Assembly (NCBI RefSeq): GCF_002102255.1
Contig: NZ_LQPH01000148.1
Coordinates: forward strand, 1 to 64,000
Length of the DNA stretch: 64,000 bases
Direction of reading: 5' to 3'
Source of the DNA: Mycobacterium nebraskense
GTDB taxonomy: Bacteria > Actinomycetota > Actinomycetes > Mycobacteriales > Mycobacteriaceae
Below the pieces are notes generated by a model, which worked only from the letters and a program-made list of their open reading frames with translations, ran no database searches and was not told the DNA's origin. Of this stretch, positions 7,590-17,069 are shown piece after piece. Within the stretch, counting starts at the first letter, position 1. Every line of letters begins with the position of its first letter. The position numbers and the translations under genes were made by a program.

Positions 7590-8405
7590 CTAGGTAGCCG
7601 GCTGCAGCCACCGTTCCGATATCTCCGCTTGGAGTGTGTCGTTCGGGCAACCCGTGTAGGGCTCCCACAGGTCGGTCATCCTGAAGCGGACAATGTAGAA
7701 CCACTCCGGCTGCTGGTCTTCGCGGTCGAAGGCCTCGTCTTCGGAGGCCAGGCTCTCGTACGACACCTTGACGACCGTGCCCGGCTTGCCCCGCAGGTAC
7801 TCCTGGGTGCGCGTGTAGAAGATGGTTGGCAGATCCCGCACCAACACCGGGTCGCCGACCGCGAACCGGGCCGCGCCGGCCGTGCCAGCGAAAAACTGCG
7901 GATCTCCCTTGCCGAGCGCCTCGATGTGATGGCGGTTCCGGGTCACCGCCCTCGCGTCGCCGGAGGTGCGGGGCAGGGGCTCCAATAACCCGCCGCCCGC
8001 GCGCTCGCGAACTTCGCCGGCCCGTTCGATCAGCTCACCGAGCGTGATGTGCCGCTTGTCGACGAGGCAGCGGGCCACGGCCAAAACCCAACGGCCGTAG
8101 TAAGGGAAGCCGAGATACTGCATCCTTCCGACATCGACGTTGCCGAGCCGCCTGCGTTCCTCGGATGTCCAGATACCCCGCCAGCCGAGGACCTCGCACG
8201 TCACAAACGTGTTGAGTTCCCACTGCTCCTCCTCTTTCTCCTCAAAGACCGCCGGGGCATCCGGCTCGCCGCCTACGTCGTGCGGCGTCTTCATTAAGGC
8301 GCGAAAGAGGTTGTGGTCTATCTCGTCCGGATAGGCCCAGTCCCGCAGCTGGTGAAACGCGACCCGCAGTTGGCTGACGAAGTCACCCATCACAGAATTC
8401 GCCAC
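7590..8405 (-). CDS. Fused thiocyanate hydrolase beta-alpha / nitrile hydratase beta-type subunit
   Basis: This 271-residue protein joins two halves. The N-terminal part (RDWAYPDEIDHNLFRAL through GFPYYGRWVLAVARCLVDKRHI) is the helical nitrile hydratase beta N-domain, corresponding to thiocyanate hydrolase beta. The C-terminal part from about residue 175 (RFAVGDPVLVRD, FYIVRFRMTDLWEPYTG) is the SH3-like barrel corresponding to thiocyanate hydrolase alpha. In Thiobacillus these are separate genes; here they are one frame. GTG 8405 was chosen because GAGGGG sits seven bases upstream; ATG 8390 is an alternative. It is the first gene of the cluster and should pair with the metal-bearing subunit 39 bases downstream. 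Confidence 0.82.
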   Translation of the reverse strand: MANSVMGDFVSQLRVAFHQLRDWAYPDEIDHNLFRALMKTPHDVGGEPDAPAVFEEKEEEQWELNTFVTCEVLGWRGIWTSEERRRLGNVDVGRMQYLGFPYYGRWVLAVARCLVDKRHITLGELIERAGEVRERAGGGLLEPLPRTSGDARAVTRNRHHIEALGKGDPQFFAGTAGAARFAVGDPVLVRDLPTIFYTRTQEYLRGKPGTVVKVSYESLASEDEAFDREDQQPEWFYIVRFRMTDLWEPYTGCPNDTLQAEISERWLQPAT

Positions 8406-8518
8406 GACCGCGCCCCTCAAAGTAGAAGCGAGAGTGCTTGACTCACGACACCGTAACACTGGAGGCGCAAGCGTGCGTGGCTAAGAATTCAGCGGAAAGG
8501 TTCGGTCTTCTCCCGGGG

Positions 8519-8965
8519 TCATGGCACATCCACCCGGACGATGACGCTGTCGGCCCAAACGCCGCGGTCGCGTGCGCGGCTCAGCTTCTCGCGCACGCAC
8601 AGGCCTTGGTGAACGTTGGTGATGCCCGGGACCTTGATCAACGGCACGATGTTCCATTGCCAGCCATACCGTTTGCGCAGGATGCGGTTGGCCCGCTCGG
8701 CGTCGGCACCCGACAGGATGGTGGCCCGGCCCGCCACCGTCATCGCGCCCGGCCGGACCCGCCCGCGATAGTCGCACGCGGTGAGTTCAACGTCGCGGTG
8801 CGCGGTCAGCCTCCTGGTCTTCGGCCCCACCTTGGTGCGGAACAGCAGCGCGTCGCCGTCCAGCCCGAACCAGATCGGGGTGTCGACGGGCGTGCCGTCG
8901 CGGCGGAACGATCGGAGTAGCGCGTAGCGTGCGGTGCTCAAATCGGCGGGTGAACGTGTGTGCAT
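8519..8965 (-). CDS. PPOX-class F420-dependent oxidoreductase
   Basis: The protein of 148 residues belongs to the split-beta-barrel pyridoxamine-phosphate-oxidase-like group. LLRSFRRDGTPVDTPIWFGLDGDALLFRT is the typical opening strand pair, and VELTACDYRGRVRP continues the barrel. Mycobacterial members of this type usually bind deazaflavin F420 rather than FMN and reduce small electrophiles; that assignment is family knowledge. ATG 8965 is preferred to an upstream TTG. It is transcribed divergently from the MerR gene across a perfect dyad and is therefore a likely member of that regulon. It also points towards the thiocyanate-hydrolase-like genes, 113 bases downstream. Confidence 0.78.
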   Translation of the reverse strand: MHTRSPADLSTARYALLRSFRRDGTPVDTPIWFGLDGDALLFRTKVGPKTRRLTAHRDVELTACDYRGRVRPGAMTVAGRATILSGADAERANRILRKRYGWQWNIVPLIKVPGITNVHQGLCVREKLSRARDRGVWADSVIVRVDVP

Positions 8966-8978
8966 GGTCCCAGTCAAC

Positions 8979-9000
8979 GACTTAGAGTTGGCTCTAAGTC
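8979..9000. promoter_or_regulatory. MerR-type operator, perfect 9-4-9 dyad
   Basis: GACTTAGAG and CTCTAAGTC flank a four-base centre in the divergent interval between the F420-type oxidoreductase and the MerR gene. MerR-family regulators bind such dyads inside promoters with long spacers and untwist them. It lies 13 bases from the oxidoreductase start and 19 bases from the regulator start. Confidence 0.8.
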
Positions 9001-9019
9001 AAGTGCCGAAGGAGGCCCG

Positions 9020-9409
9020 ATGGGTACACGGCTGACGATCGGCGAGGTGGCACGCCAAGCCGGGGTCGCGGCGACCACGCTGCGCTACTACGAACAAATC
9101 GGGCTGGTGCCGCCGCCGGGGCGGTTGGGCGGCCAGCGCCGCTATGACGATTCGGTGCTGGCCCGGCTCGAGGTGATCCGGCTCTGCAAATCGGCCGGCT
9201 TTGCGCTGGAGGAGATTCAGCTGCTGTTCGCCGACGACGCACCGGGCCGGCCGGCCAGCCGCGCGCTGGCCGAGGCGAAACTCGCCGAGATTGACGCGCA
9301 AATGGAGTCGCTGGCCCGGGCGCGAGCCGTCATCGAATGGGGTATGCGGTGCACGTGTCCGTCAATTGACTCGTGTACCTGTGGGATTCACACCGCTGTG
9401 CCCGCCTGA
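9020..9409 (+). CDS. MerR-family transcriptional regulator with C-terminal cysteine cluster
   Basis: This 129-residue regulator has the MerR winged-helix opening LTIGEVARQAGVAATTLRYYEQIGLV at residues 5-30, the wing sequence GQRRYDDSVLARLEVI, and a dimerisation helix near residues 78-106. The tail contains CTCPSIDSCTC, four cysteines in two CxC pairs, a plausible site for a soft metal, a redox signal or an electrophile. ATG 9020 follows AAGGAGG at 9009-9015. The dyad upstream and the divergent F420-type oxidoreductase suggest control of both directions. The glyoxalase-fold gene starts 14 bases after its stop and is probably co-transcribed. The inducer is unknown. Confidence 0.88.
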   Translation: MGTRLTIGEVARQAGVAATTLRYYEQIGLVPPPGRLGGQRRYDDSVLARLEVIRLCKSAGFALEEIQLLFADDAPGRPASRALAEAKLAEIDAQMESLARARAVIEWGMRCTCPSIDSCTCGIHTAVPA

Positions 9410-9423
9410 GCAAAGGAGCGCCC

Positions 9424-9903
9424 ATGAGCCAGCCGCACCCCATCGCCCTGCAGAACTTCTCGCACGTCTGCATCGGTGTCTCCGACATCGAGGCCTCCCT
9501 GGCGTTCTACACGGCGGTGCTCGGCATGGACGTCGTGTTCGACGTCGAGCTCGACGGGGCCGGCCTGGATTCGGTGACCGGCGGGGCCGCGCAGCGGGGC
9601 CGCATGGTCGGCGGGCTGATCGGCGCCGCCATGGTCGAGCTGCTGTCGTTGGGCGCCGTCCCCGAGTGCCCGAGCGGGCCGCACCTGGGCTACACCAACA
9701 TCTCGTTCCGGGTCGATAACCTCGACGCCTGCTACGACGCCCTCCGGAGCGAGCACCCCGGCGTCCGGGCCGAGCCGCCCGTCGATATCGGCGGCGTCCG
9801 GATGTTCTTCATCTACGACCCCGACGGCACCCCCATCGAACTCTTGGAACTACCCGCCGGCATATCGAGCACGCTGCAGCTCTGGCGTCCGGATCCGGCG
9901 TGA
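9424..9903 (+). CDS. VOC (glyoxalase/dioxygenase fold) family protein
   Basis: This 159-residue protein has the two-module vicinal-oxygen-chelate fold: an N-terminal NFSHVCIGVSDIEASLAFYTAVLGM strand-helix and a C-terminal IYDPDGTPIELLELP strand. Candidate metal ligands are the His in FSHVCIG, the His in GPHLGYTN and the Glu in IELLE. Such enzymes isomerise, cleave or detoxify small carbonyl or aromatic compounds. ATG 9424 follows AAAGGAG at 9412-9418. It lies directly behind the MerR gene and so may be induced by the same signal. The substrate cannot be read from sequence. Confidence 0.82.
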   Translation: MSQPHPIALQNFSHVCIGVSDIEASLAFYTAVLGMDVVFDVELDGAGLDSVTGGAAQRGRMVGGLIGAAMVELLSLGAVPECPSGPHLGYTNISFRVDNLDACYDALRSEHPGVRAEPPVDIGGVRMFFIYDPDGTPIELLELPAGISSTLQLWRPDPA

Positions 9904-9963
9904 TCTGTTCCGCGTCTCCGACCACGGACGTACGCTCACGAAGGCAGAGCTGAGAGGACACAA

Positions 9964-11790
9964 ATGACGACAGCCGAGCGCCCGGTCACCTTGTGCGAGG
10001 CTTTCCAGCGCAGCGCGTCGATCGATCCGGATGCCGTCGCGCTCCGGACGCCCGGCGACACGCAGACGATGACGTGGCGCGAGCTCGCGGCGCAGGTGCG
10101 GAAGGTAGCCGCCGGCCTGGCCGGCTTGGGGGTCGGGCGGGGCGACACGGTGTCGCTGATGATGGCCAACCGAATCGAGTTCTACCCGTTCGAGATAGGC
10201 GCCCAACACCTGGGCGCCACTTCGTTTTCGGTGTACAACACGCTGCCCGCCGAGCAGCTGACCTACCTGTTCGACAACGCCGGCACCCGGGTCGCGATCT
10301 GCGAGGAGCAGTACGTGGACCGCATCCGCGCGAGCGGCGCATCCATCGAGCACATCGTCTGCATCGACGGTTCACCGCCCGGCACCATCTCGGTGGACGA
10401 CGTGTACGCCGCCGCGCAGGACGATTTCGACTTCGAGGCGACCTGGCGGGCGGTGCGGCCCGACGACGTCGTCACGCTCATCTACACCTCCGGGACCACC
10501 GGAAATCCCAAGGGTGTGGAGATGACCCACGCCAACCTGCTTTTCGAGGCGTACGCCCTCAACGCGATCCTCCCGTCCCAGTTCGGTGACCGGGTCACGT
10601 CGTATCTCCCGACGGCGCACATCGCCGACCGGGTGATGGGTCTGTACGCGTTGGAAGTGTTCGGCGCCCAGGTCACGGTGGTCTCTGATGCCCGAGCCAT
10701 CGCCGCCGCGCTGCCCGACGTGCGGCCCACGGTGTGGGCCGGGGTTCCGCGCGTGTGGGAAAAGCTCAAGGCCGGAATAGAATTCGCCGTCGGCAACGAG
10801 GCGGACGAGGTCAAGCGTCAGGCGCTGCAGTGGGCGATGTCGGTGGCCGGCAAGCGCGCCGCCGCCTTGGTGGCCGGCGAGGCCATGTCGGACGAGTTGG
10901 CCGCCGAATGGGCCCAGGCCGACGAGCTTGTGCTGTCCAAGCTGCGCGAACGGCTCGGCTTGAGCGAACTCCGTTGGGCCGTCTCCGGCGCGGCCCCGAT
11001 CCCCAAGGAGACCCTGGCGTTCTTCGCCGGCATCGGAATCCCGATCGCTGAGGTCTGGGGGATGTCGGAGCTGAGCTGCGCCGCCACCGTCAGCCATCCC
11101 CGCGACGCGCGCCTGGGCACCGTCGGCAAGCTGCTGCCCGGGCTCGAGGGCAGGATCGCCGATGACGGCGAGTACCTGGTGCGCGGTCCGCTGGTGATGA
11201 AGGGCTACCGCAAGGAACCCGCCAAGACCGCGGAGGCCATCGACGCCGACGGCTGGCTGCACACCGGCGACATCATCGAAGTCGACGACGAGGGCTACCT
11301 GAGGATCATCGACCGCAAGAAGGAATTGATCATCAACGCCGCGGGAAAGAACATGTCGCCGGCCAACATTGAGAACACCGTCCTGGCCGCGTGTCCGATG
11401 GTCGGCGTGATGATCACGATCGGTGACGGGCGGCCGTACAACTCCGCGCTCATGGTCTTCGACGCCGAATCGGTCGCTCCCTACGCGGCCCAGCACGGCC
11501 TGGCCGACGCGTCGCCCGCGGCCCTGGCTGCCCATCCGGACGTGATTGCCCGGATCGCCGCGGGCGTGGCCGAGGGCAACGCCAAACTGTCACGGGTGGA
11601 ACAGATCAAACGCTTCCGGATACTGCCGTCACTCTGGGAGCCCGGGGGAGACGAGATCACGCTGACCATGAAGCTCAAGCGCAAGCCGATCATGACGAAG
11701 TACGCGAGCGAGATCGAGGAACTCTACGCGCCCGAATTACCCCCGGACGTGCACGAGCCTTCGGCGACCGCGACGGTGCAGCCGGCATGA
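9964..11790 (+). CDS. fadD11: Fatty-acid-CoA ligase (FadD11-like)
   Basis: The 608-residue protein is an AMP-forming acyl-CoA synthetase. The phosphate-binding motif YTSGTTGNPKG lies near residues 174-184, followed by the large-domain motif WGMSELS and the hinge region DGWLHTGDIIEVDDEGYLRIIDRKKELI, ending in a C-terminal lysine-rich segment TMKLKRKP that carries the adenylation lysine. It activates a fatty acid to the acyl-AMP and then the CoA thioester. Position and order before plsB1 match M. tuberculosis fadD11 (Rv1550). Its stop overlaps the plsB1 start by four bases, so acyl-CoA is probably made for glycerolipid synthesis by its partner; the chain length is unknown. Confidence 0.9.
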   Translation: MTTAERPVTLCEAFQRSASIDPDAVALRTPGDTQTMTWRELAAQVRKVAAGLAGLGVGRGDTVSLMMANRIEFYPFEIGAQHLGATSFSVYNTLPAEQLTYLFDNAGTRVAICEEQYVDRIRASGASIEHIVCIDGSPPGTISVDDVYAAAQDDFDFEATWRAVRPDDVVTLIYTSGTTGNPKGVEMTHANLLFEAYALNAILPSQFGDRVTSYLPTAHIADRVMGLYALEVFGAQVTVVSDARAIAAALPDVRPTVWAGVPRVWEKLKAGIEFAVGNEADEVKRQALQWAMSVAGKRAAALVAGEAMSDELAAEWAQADELVLSKLRERLGLSELRWAVSGAAPIPKETLAFFAGIGIPIAEVWGMSELSCAATVSHPRDARLGTVGKLLPGLEGRIADDGEYLVRGPLVMKGYRKEPAKTAEAIDADGWLHTGDIIEVDDEGYLRIIDRKKELIINAAGKNMSPANIENTVLAACPMVGVMITIGDGRPYNSALMVFDAESVAPYAAQHGLADASPAALAAHPDVIARIAAGVAEGNAKLSRVEQIKRFRILPSLWEPGGDEITLTMKLKRKPIMTKYASEIEELYAPELPPDVHEPSATATVQPA

Positions 11791-13679
11791 GCGGGGGACC
11801 GGGGGCGACCGCGCGCGAGTTCGGACGGGCAGGAGTGCGAAAGCTGCTGCAGCGCACCGGGATTGTCGAGGAGTCGGCGACACCCCTGACGACCGACCCG
11901 GAGGAGGTTGTCCAGCTGCTCGCCGCCCCGTGGTATGACGAGCGGCTGAGCGGGCTGGCCGACGAGCTCGGGCGCAACCTGGCCAATGTGCGCGCCGAGG
12001 CCGCATGCTACCTACGGGAGATGGCGCCCTCGCTGGACGAGCGGGCCGTCACGGCCTGGCGCAGCTTCAGTCGTTGGCTGATGCGGGCCTACGACGTGCT
12101 GGTGGACGAGGACCAGATCGCGCAGCTGCGCAAACTGGATCGTAAAGCGACGCTGGCGTTTGCCTTTTCGCATCGCTCCTATCTGGACGGCCTGCTGCTG
12201 CCGGAGGTGATTCAGGCCAATCGGCTCTCGCCCGCCCTCACCTTCGGCGGCGCCAATCTGAACTTCTTCCCGATGGGGACGTGGGCCAAGCGCACCGGCA
12301 CGATCTTCATCCGGCGCCAGACCAAAGACATTCCCGTATACCGCTTCGTGTTACGCGCCTACGCCGCCCAGCTGGTGCAAAATCACGCGAACCTCACCTG
12401 GTCGATCGAAGGCGGCCGCACCCGGACCGGCAAGCTGCGGCCGCCGGTCTACGGGATCCTGCGCTACATCAGTGACGCCGTCGACGAAATCGACGGCCCG
12501 GAGGTGTATTTGGTGCCCACCTCGATCGTTTACGACCAGCTGCACGAGGTGGAGGCGATGACCACCGAGGCCTACGGCGCGACGAAGCGGCCCGAGGACT
12601 TCCGTTTCCTGATCCGGCTGGCCCGGCAGCAGGGCGAGCGGCTCGGCCGCGCCTACCTGGACTTCGGCGAACCGCTGCCGCTGCGCAAGCGCCTCGAGGA
12701 GCTGCGCGCCGAGGAGTCCGGAACGGGCACCGAGATCGAACGCATCGCGCTGGACGTCGAGCACAGGATCAACCGCGCCACCCCGGTCACCCCCACCGCG
12801 GTGGTGAGCCTCGCACTCCTGGGTGCCGACCGCTCGTTGTCCATCAGCGAGGTGCTGGCCACCGTACGGCCACTGGCGAGCTACATCGCGGCGCGGAACT
12901 GGACGGTGGCGGGCGCCGCCGACCTGACGAACCGCTCGACCATCCGCTGGACGCTGCATCAGCTCGTCGCCTCGGGCGTGGTCAGCGTCTACGACGCCGG
13001 CACCGAACCGGTCTGGGGCATCGGCGCGGACCAGCACCTGGTGGCGGCGTTCTACCGCAACACAGCCATTCACATCGTGGTCGACCGCGCGATCGCCGAG
13101 ACGGCGTTGCTGGCCGCCATCGAAGACGCGGAGGCTTCGGTGGACGGTTTGGTGTTGCCGACGACCGTGCGCGACGAGGCGCTGAGCCTGCGCGAATTGC
13201 TGAAATTCGAGTTCCTGTTCTCGGCGCGCGCGCAGTTCGAGAAGGAACTCGCCGACGAAGTGCGCCTGATCGGGCGGGTGGAAGACACCAGCAAGGCGGC
13301 CAGCGCAGCCGACATACGCGGCCTGTTAGAGAAGGCCGACCTGCTGCTGGCCCACCTGGTGCTACGGCCGTTCCTGGATGCCTACCACATCGTCGCCGAC
13401 CGGCTGGGCGCCTACGAGGACGAATCATTCGACGAGAACGCGTTTCTCACCGAATGCCTCGAGGTCGGCAAACAGTGGGAGCTGCAACGCAGGATGGCCA
13501 GCGCCGAATCCAGGTCGATGGAGTTGTTCAAGACCGCGCTGCGGTTGGCCCGGCATCGCGAGCTGGTGGACGGCTTTGAGGACCTGGATATCGCCCAGCG
13601 ACGGCGCGAGTTCGCCGACGAGATCGCCACGGCCGTCCGGCGGGTCAATACCATCGCGAGCCTGGCCGGGACGCGGTAG
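11787..13679 (+). CDS. plsB1: Glycerol-3-phosphate acyltransferase
   Basis: This 630-residue membrane-associated enzyme transfers an acyl group to the sn-1 position of glycerol-3-phosphate, the first step of phospholipid and triacylglycerol synthesis. The catalytic HX4D motif is HRSYLD at residues 129-134; the substrate-binding block IEGGRTRTGKL follows near residue 210 and VPTSIVYDQ near residue 242. Length and order match M. tuberculosis plsB1 (Rv1551, 621 residues). The start ATG overlaps the fadD11 stop (ATGA). The C-terminal half beyond residue 340 is the helical extension typical of PlsB-type proteins and lacks catalytic motifs. Confidence 0.92.
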   Translation: MSGGPGATAREFGRAGVRKLLQRTGIVEESATPLTTDPEEVVQLLAAPWYDERLSGLADELGRNLANVRAEAACYLREMAPSLDERAVTAWRSFSRWLMRAYDVLVDEDQIAQLRKLDRKATLAFAFSHRSYLDGLLLPEVIQANRLSPALTFGGANLNFFPMGTWAKRTGTIFIRRQTKDIPVYRFVLRAYAAQLVQNHANLTWSIEGGRTRTGKLRPPVYGILRYISDAVDEIDGPEVYLVPTSIVYDQLHEVEAMTTEAYGATKRPEDFRFLIRLARQQGERLGRAYLDFGEPLPLRKRLEELRAEESGTGTEIERIALDVEHRINRATPVTPTAVVSLALLGADRSLSISEVLATVRPLASYIAARNWTVAGAADLTNRSTIRWTLHQLVASGVVSVYDAGTEPVWGIGADQHLVAAFYRNTAIHIVVDRAIAETALLAAIEDAEASVDGLVLPTTVRDEALSLRELLKFEFLFSARAQFEKELADEVRLIGRVEDTSKAASAADIRGLLEKADLLLAHLVLRPFLDAYHIVADRLGAYEDESFDENAFLTECLEVGKQWELQRRMASAESRSMELFKTALRLARHRELVDGFEDLDIAQRRREFADEIATAVRRVNTIASLAGTR

Positions 13680-13750
13680 ACCTTTCGCCGACCGGCACAC
13701 TGGGTAGTGGTTTGGACACCGTCTGCGGCAAGCAGCGAATTGAGGAGTCG

Positions 13751-14536
13751 ATGACTGAGAAGTCCGGCGGGCAGACGCGCCCGTTGATCGCGTTCACCAC
13801 CCAGGACAACGCGCCGCCGATAGCACCGGCCCCCATCAGCCGGCCGTGGATGTCGGAGATGCGGAACGGTTGGCCGAATCGGTGCTTGCCGATGCTCATC
13901 GCCAACCAGAGTGGCTGGGAGCTGCGCAATCCGTGCGCATTCACCGCCACGTGGATGGGCGGGGACGAAAGCATGGGGGTGCTGATCGCACCCGACCGGC
14001 GCGACGCCGGTCAGCTGCTGCCCTTCAGCCACTTCGGTCACGGCATCTTGACCTGGCATCTGCCGATGCTGTTTCGCACCCCGCCCGGATATAACCTGTT
14101 GGTCCGCGGGCCGGCGAACTACCCGAAGGACGCCGTGTCGCCGTTGGAGGGCATAGTCGAGACCGATTGGGCCACATCGAGTTTCAGCATGAGCTGGCAG
14201 ATCACCCGCAAGATGATGCCGGTGCGGTTCGACGTCGACGAGCCGATCTGCATGATCGTCCCGCAGCGCCGGGGCGAGCTTGAGGAGTTCGCCCCGGAAA
14301 CCAGGCCGATCGAGTCCGATGAGGAAGTGCGCCGTAAACACGAGTTCTTCCTTCGTTCGCGCAACGAGCTGGGGCAGGCCCAGGCCGCGACCAACACGGC
14401 CCTGGGCGAGCGAGTGCCGTGGCAGGGCGACTACACGCGCGGCAGGCATGCCGACGGCGAGGCCGGGGCGCCCGATCACCAGACGCGCATCCACCTTCGC
14501 CCGTTTGTCGAGTCGCAACGCGAGACGCAGCCGTAG
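13751..14536 (+). CDS. DUF6065-like conserved hypothetical protein
   Basis: This protein of 261 residues contains a strongly patterned core, RCLPMLIANQSGWELRNP, followed by LPFSHFGHGILTWHLPMLFRTPPGYNLLVRGPANYPKD and ICMIVPQRRGELEEF. I recall this pattern from the DUF6065 family, whose function is not established. There is no signal peptide or membrane helix. Conserved His, Asn and Trp residues suggest a binding or enzymatic role; such proteins are often found beside specialised-metabolism genes. ATG 13751 follows GAGGAG at 13742-13747; an upstream in-frame start is less likely. It stands 71 bases after plsB1 and runs convergent to the monooxygenase operon, ending four bases from it. Confidence 0.65.
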   Translation: MTEKSGGQTRPLIAFTTQDNAPPIAPAPISRPWMSEMRNGWPNRCLPMLIANQSGWELRNPCAFTATWMGGDESMGVLIAPDRRDAGQLLPFSHFGHGILTWHLPMLFRTPPGYNLLVRGPANYPKDAVSPLEGIVETDWATSSFSMSWQITRKMMPVRFDVDEPICMIVPQRRGELEEFAPETRPIESDEEVRRKHEFFLRSRNELGQAQAATNTALGERVPWQGDYTRGRHADGEAGAPDHQTRIHLRPFVESQRETQP

Positions 14537-14540
14537 CCGA

Positions 14541-15982
<1,442 letters not shown>

Positions 15983-15986
<4 letters not shown>

Positions 15987-16390
15987 CGCGCCGCTCCCTC
16001 CGGCTGCGGGTACCAGCGGCGGATGTCGCCGGGCGTGGGCTGCGCCGCGCGATTGAAGACGAAGCGGCAGCCGGGCTGGGTCGCGTGCGCGAGGTTGACG
16101 ATCGACTCGAACAGCAGGGTGTTGCCGGCGACCAGGCGAACCCCGGCCCCGATCAGCACCGCGTCGTAGCGCTTGGCGTCCAGCCATTGCCGGGCTTTGT
16201 CGACGCCCGCCGCGCCGAAGTCGATCAGGCAGTTGTCGACGTCGTAGCCGGCGGCGCGCAACGCCGCGACGTTGTCGTCGTTGGCCGCCCGCAGCGTGTC
16301 CTTCGACAGCCCCGGGAACTGCGCGAAATCCGGCGACGAGTAGTCGATGACGTCGGGATCGAGCCCGATCTGGATGACGGTCACGGTCAT
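15983..16390 (-). CDS. Unrecognised small protein translationally coupled to the monooxygenase
   Basis: I do not recognise this 135-residue protein. It opens with a hydrophobic strand (TVTVIQIGLDPDVIDYSS), alternates helices and strands (AALRAAGYDVDNCLIDF, RYDAVLIGAGVRLVAGNTLLFESIVNLAHATQPGCRFVFN), and so looks like a compact flavodoxin- or Rossmann-like alpha/beta protein without a clear nucleotide motif. ATG 16390 follows GAGGAGG with good spacing. It is the first gene of the two-gene unit and its stop overlaps the monooxygenase start. A role beside the monooxygenase, such as substrate delivery or a regulatory subunit, is only inference. Confidence 0.72.
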
Positions 16391-16409
16391 GGGAGGACCT
16401 CCTCGGCAA

Positions 16410-16435
16410 TTGAGTTCAACAACTGTTGAACTCAA
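16410..16435. promoter_or_regulatory. TetR operator 1, perfect 12-2-12 dyad
   Basis: TTGAGTTCAACA and its exact complement TGTTGAACTCAA flank a two-base centre, 20 bases upstream of the small monooxygenase-operon gene. The inner half-site TCAACA recurs in the second dyad next to the TetR start. Confidence 0.8.
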
Positions 16436-16459
16436 CGGTAGGTCCGGCCCCTGGCCGTG

Positions 16460-16473
16460 TCAACAGTTGTTGA
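16460..16473. promoter_or_regulatory. TetR operator 2, TCAACA-GT-TGTTGA
   Basis: This shorter dyad has the same half-sites and two-base centre as the site at 16410-16435 and ends 13 bases before the TetR start codon. Binding here would autoregulate the repressor; the two dyad centres lie 44 bases apart, close to four helical turns. Confidence 0.72.
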
Positions 16474-16486
16474 ATACAATCCGGTG

Positions 16487-17059
16487 ATGCCCGCGAAAGC
16501 CCGCGACGGGAAGGTCACCCGCGCCACGATCCTGCGCGCCGCGCGCGCCCAGTTCTCTACCCAAGGCTTCGAGCGGACCACCATTCGCTCGATCGCCTCG
16601 GAGGCCGGCGTGGACCCCGCGCTCGTCATGCACTATTTCGGCAGCAAGGCGGACCTGTTCGCCGCCGTGTCGCGGCTCGAGGTCAGTTTTCCCGATCTCT
16701 CCGGTGTCGACCCCGAGCGCCTCGCGGACGTGCTGGTGCCGCTGTTCGTCCAGGTATGGGATCCGCACGGCTCGTTCCTGCCGCTGCTGCGGGCGGCCGC
16801 GACGAATCGCACGGCCGCCGACACGCTGCTTTCGGTTTTCGTCGAGCAGGTGGCGCCGGCGCTGGCCATCGTCACTCCCGACCGCGCCGTCGAGCGGGCC
16901 GCGCTGGTGGGTTCACAGGTGCTGGGAATCGCGATGGCCCGCTACGTCGTCGGGGTGCCGGCGCTGGCCGAGATGGACGACGCGACGCTCACCGAATGGG
17001 TGCGTCCGGTGCTCGCGCGCTATCTGACGGGTCCGGCGCCCTCGGGGCCCGCCGCATAG
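16487..17059 (+). CDS. TetR-family repressor of the divergent monooxygenase operon
   Basis: This 190-residue regulator has a TetR N-terminal helix-turn-helix (ATILRAARAQFSTQGFERTTIRSIASEAGVDPALVMHYFGSKADLFAAV, about residues 11-60) and an all-helical ligand domain. Two dyads sharing TCAACA/TGTTGA lie in the interval to the divergent monooxygenase operon, one near each start, which is the classic arrangement for self- and target repression. ATG 16487 is preceded by an alternative GTG one codon upstream. The F420-type gene downstream starts ten bases after its stop and may be co-transcribed. The ligand is unknown. Confidence 0.85.
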   Translation: MPAKARDGKVTRATILRAARAQFSTQGFERTTIRSIASEAGVDPALVMHYFGSKADLFAAVSRLEVSFPDLSGVDPERLADVLVPLFVQVWDPHGSFLPLLRAAATNRTAADTLLSVFVEQVAPALAIVTPDRAVERAALVGSQVLGIAMARYVVGVPALAEMDDATLTEWVRPVLARYLTGPAPSGPAA

Positions 17060-17069
17060 AGTTGGTGGC

